Below are positions 29,161 through 34,796 of a stretch of 34,796 nt of DNA, in pieces. The stretch lies in contig JAIPMN010010499.1 in the NCBI GenBank assembly GCA_020650975.1, positions 1 through 34,796 of the forward strand. The letters run 5' to 3'. How positions within the stretch are numbered: position 1 is the stretch's first letter; the number at the start of each line of letters is the position of its first letter. The DNA comes from Apostichopus californicus (Eukaryota; Echinodermata; Holothuroidea; Aspidochirotida; Stichopodidae). The notes under the pieces are model-generated. The model ran no database searches, had not been told where the DNA came from, and saw only the letters and a list, made by a program, of their open reading frames with translations. A program made the position numbers and the translations under genes.

Positions 29161-29795
29161 ATACACTGATGCAGTAGTCTGCTGTCATGTCCAGTAAAAG
29201 TTATACATGGTCAGCCATGCCATTGCTTATTTTTTTGTGGTCACTTTAACAAAGCAAGTCCTAAACAATGCTCACATTGTTTCACTTTTTTATATTTTCA
29301 TAAATATCATGTTTTGAACACTTTTCACGAACCACAATTTAAGTAGATCGTTTTTGCTGTAAACAACTAATCGTAACACTATACGGCGATATCCTTAGTT
29401 AGCAGACCTCTCAACCTGTTTGACACAAAAATAGGGAGAGTAACAATTTTTAGGGCCCAAAAATAGGCAGCATAAGGGGAAAATAGGGAGGTTGGTAATT
29501 TTCAACTGAAATGATATAAATACTTATAAATAGGTAGTCTACAGTACCGCTCACGTATAACTGAACATGTGTACGCGCACATCATCGTATAAAGTCGTAT
29601 AAACAAGTAGCCTACAATCGCGTATAAACTCGTTGACAAACAAATTGCCGCGTAGACACCTCGTATAATCCCTGTATGAGTTTATATGCAGGAAATGCTA
29701 TTGCGCTCAATGAAAAGGGATTAAAGTCGCCGAAGGAATGACTGACATTTTTTAAACAGCCGTTTTTTAGATCGTAGTTTAAGACGTGGTATTCA
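29161..29795. other. Spacer with a possible transposon tip
   Basis: CAGACCTCTCAACCTGTTTG at 29402-29421 followed by AATAGGGAG repeats resembles the start of a hAT-type MITE, but no partner end was found. Confidence 0.3.
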
Positions 29796-29834
29796 CCTAG
29801 CAGCGAAGCGGACGCAGGTAAAGTGTTTGCCGGT

Positions 29835-30010
29835 GTGACAGTACAGAGTGTCTCCCTGTACAAAGTGTCCGCGGTTACACTCTGTACCAGCACATTTAGT
29901 CCGGTCGGACATTATCTGGTGAAAATTTTTTCCCACCTCACAGCAAATATAGCCCGCCGGACGAAATGTCCTGGTACAGAATGTCCGCAAATAATTCATA
30001 GCATATTTTG
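29835..30010. repeat. TGTCC/GGACA-rich hairpin cluster 1
   Basis: GTACAGAGTGT (29841-29851) and ACACTCTGTAC (29877-29887) form a perfect 11-bp stem. GTCCGGTCGGAC follows, then TGTCCTGGTACAGAATGTCC. The text repeats variations of 'tgtccggtaca'. No terminal structure could be defined; probably a decayed MITE. Confidence 0.5.
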
Positions 30011-31719
30011 TCCCGCATAAAATTTGGGCATTTCGACATTCAAAGGCAATAAAGTTCATTATATCAATAATTAGAGTAGATGCACATATAGTTAGATGTA
30101 ACAGGAAATAAATGAGTCGTTGTGCGTTGCTGCAAAACAAAATATAGAAGGGGAAAAAGAAGAAATATTAACAAGTCTTCCATCTATAAAAGATGTTAAT
30201 TATGTTTTTGTTGTGATTGCTGCTATTTTATCCTCCGTATATGTTGAATTCGGCCACTACATTGCGTTCATAGTAATCTTTACAGAGGGAGAGATCGCAT
30301 GAACCTAATTTCCTCCCCCACGGAGGGCGGGTACGGGATAGGGCAGGCAACCAAAAATGATAATTGCAGAGGTCAATGATTACGGACTTAAAGGAGTTCA
30401 AATTCATTGTAGCCGTATTTCCCCAACACACAGTGGGTAAGATTTGGCAATTATGGTAACTGTACTTCTTAGGCCTACGAGAGTTGCCTAGCCAATATGA
30501 AATGTCATCCGTGCGTAAAGCTCATTATAGGACGGGCAACGAAGGTTTTTTTCAAGTTACATCCTAAACGGAATCGGCAAAGCTGTATACAACACTCAGG
30601 CCCATACACATAATTCTTAGTGCAAGGATGGGGGAGGGGGAGGAGTTGGGATGGTAAGTTATCGATTTGTGTCCTGGCGATGGGTCTTCTTATGTCCGTG
30701 ACCTATATGTGATGAGTTCCAAAATATTTTTGTTTGCTAATAACAACCCTCAAGTAGCTGGAAGATACTTCTCTGATCTTGAAAATGTCATCACTTGCCC
30801 CAACCCTCTGACACCTATTTATTGACTTTCATTACTACTTTATTGTTGACTTTTTACACTTCCTTATTTTTGTCACTTAATCGTCGAGTCAAGGTTTTCT
30901 CCCTCTCAACATTCCCACCACCCCCTGCCCCCTAAACCCTGTTGTGATGGCCATGCGTGAAGCAAATTTTCATTTGTAAAGACAAATGGCATTCCAGGCA
31001 ATTCCAGTGATAAAGGTTCGTTCTTTCTAATTATGAATTTTTCTTAATGGACAAAAGTGCTTCAAATTAGAAAAGATATATTAGAACGATATCCTGTTCA
31101 AAGGAGCTGCAAACATACAAGAAACAAAAACATAGCCAAACAAGGGAAAGAATAAAGCAAATAGAACAGAGCAGGTTGCAATATGCAAGATTTTTTGTCT
31201 CATCATGTTTCTCACACTTTAAATATGTTATTCTTGTACAGATAAGTTTGTTCAAAGAAAGTTAATGAAGTAAAATTCAAAACATGAAATTGGATGATAG
31301 TCATGCACAAACACAATATTCTGAAACTATATCAGACTAGGCAAAGAGTGAAAAAAAGTTTTTACATCGGATCAGGGGGTAGGAGCCGGGGGGGGGGGCT
31401 GTCTGTACACGCTATTTTTAAAATGACATCCCATATCTTTTTGTAGCACGGTTAACAATAAACAACCTCAATAATATATATTTAAGTAATATGGCCGGTG
31501 TGTATCGGTTTATAGCATAACGAGTGATGGTTGTGGAATCAGAAAGTGCCCATCTGATGTTGTGTGCCCACCCTCACTTCCTACCCCCTGCATGGGATAA
31601 TTCATGAGGAAATGTAAGTGAATGATGACTCCCCCCTTTGTAGTTCTAATGCAACTAAAGATAATCGATGCTTTCTAGAGCATCCTTCAAGAAGGGAGGT
31701 TTTACTTCATTAGAATGAG
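30011..31719. other. No recognisable gene
   Basis: Open frames at 30120-30302 and 31067-31255 are AT-driven or hydrophobic without motifs. A G-run lies at 31388-31398. Confidence 0.45.
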
Positions 31720-31875
31720 ATAATAATGTCCCCCCTTCGTTTAACCATAGCATATACTGTCCGCGAGACAGTCTGTACCATCTGGCCTCGTACAATAGGT
31801 CCGGGGAGACCAAATGTACTGGTAAATCCAGTATAAATTGTCCTAGTGGGACTAGGACAGTATTGACTGAAAATG
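31720..31875. repeat. TGTCC/GGACA-rich hairpin cluster 2
   Basis: TGTCCTAGT (31839-31847) and ACTAGGACA (31851-31859) make a perfect 9-bp hairpin with a 3-base loop. ACTGTCCGCGAGACAGT lies near 31755. AAATGTACTGGTA and TGTACCATCTGG echo the motifs of the cluster at 29835. Confidence 0.5.
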
Positions 31876-32280
31876 GGATATTTTCCAAAGTTTGTACTGC
31901 TACACTGGCATAGAACTTAACTGTTTTCCGTCGTATACAAATAGCCTACATGCGAACTGCACACATATGGTACACCGCGCCGCGTATAGAAACAAGTCAA
32001 AACTTCTGTATATTAAACTGAGTGCACCACGGCATATGCACAGTGCACGCCGTTCTACTGTACTGTATTCAGGACTCGACCACGGCCAACGTACAATAAC
32101 GACCTTGCGCTAAGTCCGAGAACTGACAAAGCAGCCTGCTGTTGGTTGAGAGTCCCGCACAGCACTGTGTCAGTCGTAACGTGTTTGTAAACAATGAATA
32201 TATTTTTAGATTACACTTATTATGCGAATATACGGAAAACTAATGCGGCCATGACAAAAACAATAAAAAACCATGGATAC
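31876..32280. other. Spacer, nothing recognised
   Basis: No gene or repeat identified; the 73-codon frame at 31892-32113 has no motif. Confidence 0.4.
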
Positions 32281-32294
32281 ATATAAAAGACAAC

Positions 32295-32460
32295 ATTTTT
32301 ACTAGGAAAACAACATATTTACTAGGAAAAAGAACATTGTAACTACCAAAAAGCAAATTTTTACTACGAAAAACTATATTTTGTAAAACGAAAAACACAA
32401 TTTTTACTACGAAAAACTACATTTTCACTACGAAAAACTACATTTTTACTACGGATTTTT
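32295..32460. repeat. Short tandem repeat, about 21-bp unit
   Basis: Variants of TTTTTACTACGAAAAACTACA recur through the segment; the units at 32390-32455 are nearly identical, while those at 32295-32370 are diverged (ACTAGGAAAA, ACTACCAAAA). Confidence 0.8.
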
Positions 32461-32480
32461 TTTCGGCTAAAACGAAAAAC

Positions 32481-34692
32481 CAAAAATACAGTTACATATA
32501 CCGACTATAGATAGACATTAACATCACTCAAATACTGTACGATACCGATTGGGCCCAGATAGCTGATATGTACTCGTGTTTTAGGCTTACGGTTCATGTA
32601 CAACAGCACCGTTACTACGAGCCTGCATTCACAGCATAAAGTATACGCGCGCAAGGAAAACTTTTGTTCTGAGCGATCGATGGCGGAGGAAAGAAATTTG
32701 TTACACTCATTATGCTCTTCAATTCTGGAAGGCCTAAAAGTTGTTAATATGCTACTTGTCAGACTGTCTTTAACTGACACAGGATCCGGTATTGTGTTAA
32801 GCTAGGCTGTAGACCCAAGGCTAGGCCAGGATTGTGTGCACTGAATGTCACTTAATTATAATTGACAATTGAAGTATACTTTCATGGATTGACCAACCTA
32901 CTTCATGACCTATGCAGTCGTGGGAGTCTTACAGTGTGGCTATGTATCCAAAACTACTGTTTCAGTTTCAATGCTTCAGCTAAGTTTGTCATGTTATGAT
33001 TTCAGACTTGTGGAATAATATGTTATTGATTGTGATTTGGCAATGGGGTCTACGTCAGGTACAATTACAGCTAAGAATGAATACTAAGAATTTCTAGTAT
33101 AATACTATAAGCACAGTCCACATCTGCTTATTTAGTAAATTAGGATTAGCCTACATTATAGTAATGAATTTTCTGACTATTTTGTATGGTGTATAAGCTA
33201 GTCCTTAAAGTTTAAACCCTTTCCATCTTGAGATATCCCCACATCTTTGCTTCCATCATGTAGGATAGGCTAGATAGATCTGGGGTCTTCATACACTGCA
33301 GAGTGCCATACAAATCCAATAGTTAAAGTTGTCTGTACATGAGTGAAGATTTTTTCTATATTAAGTCATATGACAGTTCCCTTAATGGCTACGCACGCCA
33401 TCAACACTTCAAGCTCATATATAGAAACAGTAACACATAGGCCTAAGTACAGTAAGAGAGGAGAGGGTGTTCTGCAAATTAGCAATAACATTTTACTACC
33501 ACATACATGAAGCTTTCTTGTGGCATGTAAATGACATATATTTGAGTAGAAGAGGAATTGCAAAACATGTTTAAGTTTTTCATATAGTACATGTGCCATC
33601 TTAATCATCTAACCAAGGTCGCCATACTAGGTCCAATACTGAAATTTATAAACCAAAAATAATGTAAGTAATTCAAGACAAGACCCGTTGATCTGCTTTA
33701 CATGCTTCTTTGCATAGTTCAAGGAAAAAACATCTCACACTAAGTTTGTTAATCTGATAATGCATTCAACACAGTACCATAAAACTATTGCATGTACAGC
33801 CCTCCACTGCTGTATAATTCTCAACAAGAGTATTCAGTAATGCCAATGAAACTACAGTAGATCACCTGTTTTCCAAGTTTCCGTCCTCTTAGTTTTGCAT
33901 CATACATGTTTTTATACTGACTAAATACATACAAGTATAATTTTATTAATATATGAATATATCTACTTGAGTTACTGTACGTGTTTATTTCTTTTCGGTT
34001 TTTTCTTATCTATCTGCCTGGAAAAAAGAAATGCCCAAAAAATTATGTGGCAATGTCCTTGAGCTTCCTGCACTTACGATAACTACCATCAGTAGAGTTC
34101 TTAAGCATTTTGAAATGTTGTGTGTGGGATATGGATATTGTGTAAGGAACGAAGTTTTCAAAATTTTCCAGTGTTATATCCTGTAGGATTTCATATCTCA
34201 GTTTCGAAACATATCTGAAATTTTTACCTCTTTATAAAGAACTATTTTGTTACCATGTGCAGTCCATTTTGATTCAACTAAGTTTTACAGGGAACTGAGA
34301 AAAGCATATACCTGTCAATACAGTGGTGCTATAATGAAATGGCACCATACTGTGACTGTTCATCTTAAGCTGTGAATTATTTAAACAAAATTTGGGCATG
34401 TGAACTCATCATGCTCTTTAATGTTTGCAGGTGTTTATATTCTTTCTTTTGAACATTGTTTGGCTTTATCAGAGAATTTCTGAAAGGTATTTTGTATACA
34501 TGTCTGAATGTTTGATTTACATTAGAGATGCTGTACAGTTATTGTAGTCTCTTGTTCATATTTTAATTAGGTTAGCTGTTACATATACTTGTCGTTTTGA
34601 TGTTTGATTTTTGAATGTTTATCTGTTTGCTTTTTTATTCTATTCAGCTATGAGTTTGCCTCTAATTTTGTTGTTGTATTGGATTGAGAGCC
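32481..34692. other. Long region, nothing recognised
   Basis: AT-rich sequence with only short unconvincing frames (for example 32505-32780 minus and 33366-33608 minus). No RNA, element ends or promoters were found. Confidence 0.45.
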
Positions 34693-34776
34693 ATGGTGGA
34701 AGAAATTAACATAGTCTTGAATCAGTGTAAAGCTGTTGTGGCCAAGTATCGTAAGGCCCTCTGGGGCTCCATGTAA
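34693..34776 (+). CDS. Possible small ORF or first coding exon at the window edge
   Basis: GAGAGCCATGG gives a strong start context at 34693. Twenty-seven codons (MVEEINIVLNQCKAVV...) follow, ending at TAA 34774-34776. CATGTAAGACA at the end also offers a donor (GTAAGA at 34773), so this could be a first exon continuing outside the window. No family was recognised. Confidence 0.25.
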   Translation: MVEEINIVLNQCKAVVAKYRKALWGSM

Positions 34777-34796
34777 GACACTGCATATTAAAAAGT

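Noticed and set aside
29402..29480. CAGACCTCTCAACC... as a complete hAT MITE
   Set aside because: Only one end can be recognised and no inverted partner or duplication was found.
29823..30140. Overlapping ORFs on both strands with many Cys residues
   Set aside because: Explained by the TGTCC/GTACA hairpin repeats rather than by a cysteine-rich protein.
1..34796. CRISPR array, prokaryotic operon, phage or rRNA content
   Set aside because: No regular spacer-repeat array, no ribosome-binding-site spaced genes, and spliced eukaryotic transposase genes throughout.

Overview
This window looks like a piece of a metazoan nuclear genome. It is AT-rich, carries GT-AG introns, and is dominated by decayed transposable elements. 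No bacterial gene layout, rRNA, canonical tRNA or CRISPR array is visible. The mix of elements (an APE-type LINE, several hAT lineages, PIF/Harbinger, many G/C-tract MITEs whose ends read CAGTGGCG...) is what I would expect from a marine invertebrate, perhaps an echinoderm. That assignment is a weak inference.

Layout. 1-2600: minus-strand LINE (5' region, endonuclease, start of reverse transcriptase), cut by the left window edge. 3299-5106: two copies of a 160-bp inverted-repeat MITE around a CAG-ended MITE. 5550-14144: exons of a plus-strand gene or pseudogene that resembles proteins often labelled 'sterile alpha motif domain-containing protein 3-like'. Its last recognisable intron holds a complete 4934-bp hAT transposon (8434-13367) with a perfect 8-bp target duplication (CTAGACAG), a multi-exon transposase relic and a SINE-like insertion. 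14145-17090: nothing recognised. 17090-17450: TTTACAGTAA-rich palindromic element, followed by a U2 snRNA-like fragment. 18229-19326: PIF/Harbinger nuclease relic. 19730-20251: a textbook heat-shock promoter (four-unit HSE, CCAAT, TATA, initiator) driving a short ORF that runs straight into a second hAT element (20252-23562), which encodes a ZMYM1-like transposase on the minus strand. 23880-25890: direct and tandem repeats. 25909-26208: hAT-type MITE. 26246-29025: a third, gutted hAT element. 29800-32460: TGTCC-rich hairpins and a short tandem repeat. 32480-34796: almost empty.

The strongest unexplained signal is a set of three 25-30 bp hairpins (CATGGAGGT...ACCTCCATG) at 26471, 26560 and 29124. 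Each sits exactly between 7-bp direct repeats that differ from site to site (GTCCTAA, CTCAAAC, CTTACAC/T). They behave like independent insertions of a minute element, or like excision footprints of a larger transposon that left its terminal-repeat tips behind.

No gene in the window appears to form an operon or pathway. The functional story is transposon insertion and decay around at most two host loci: the SAMD3-like gene and the heat-shock promoter.
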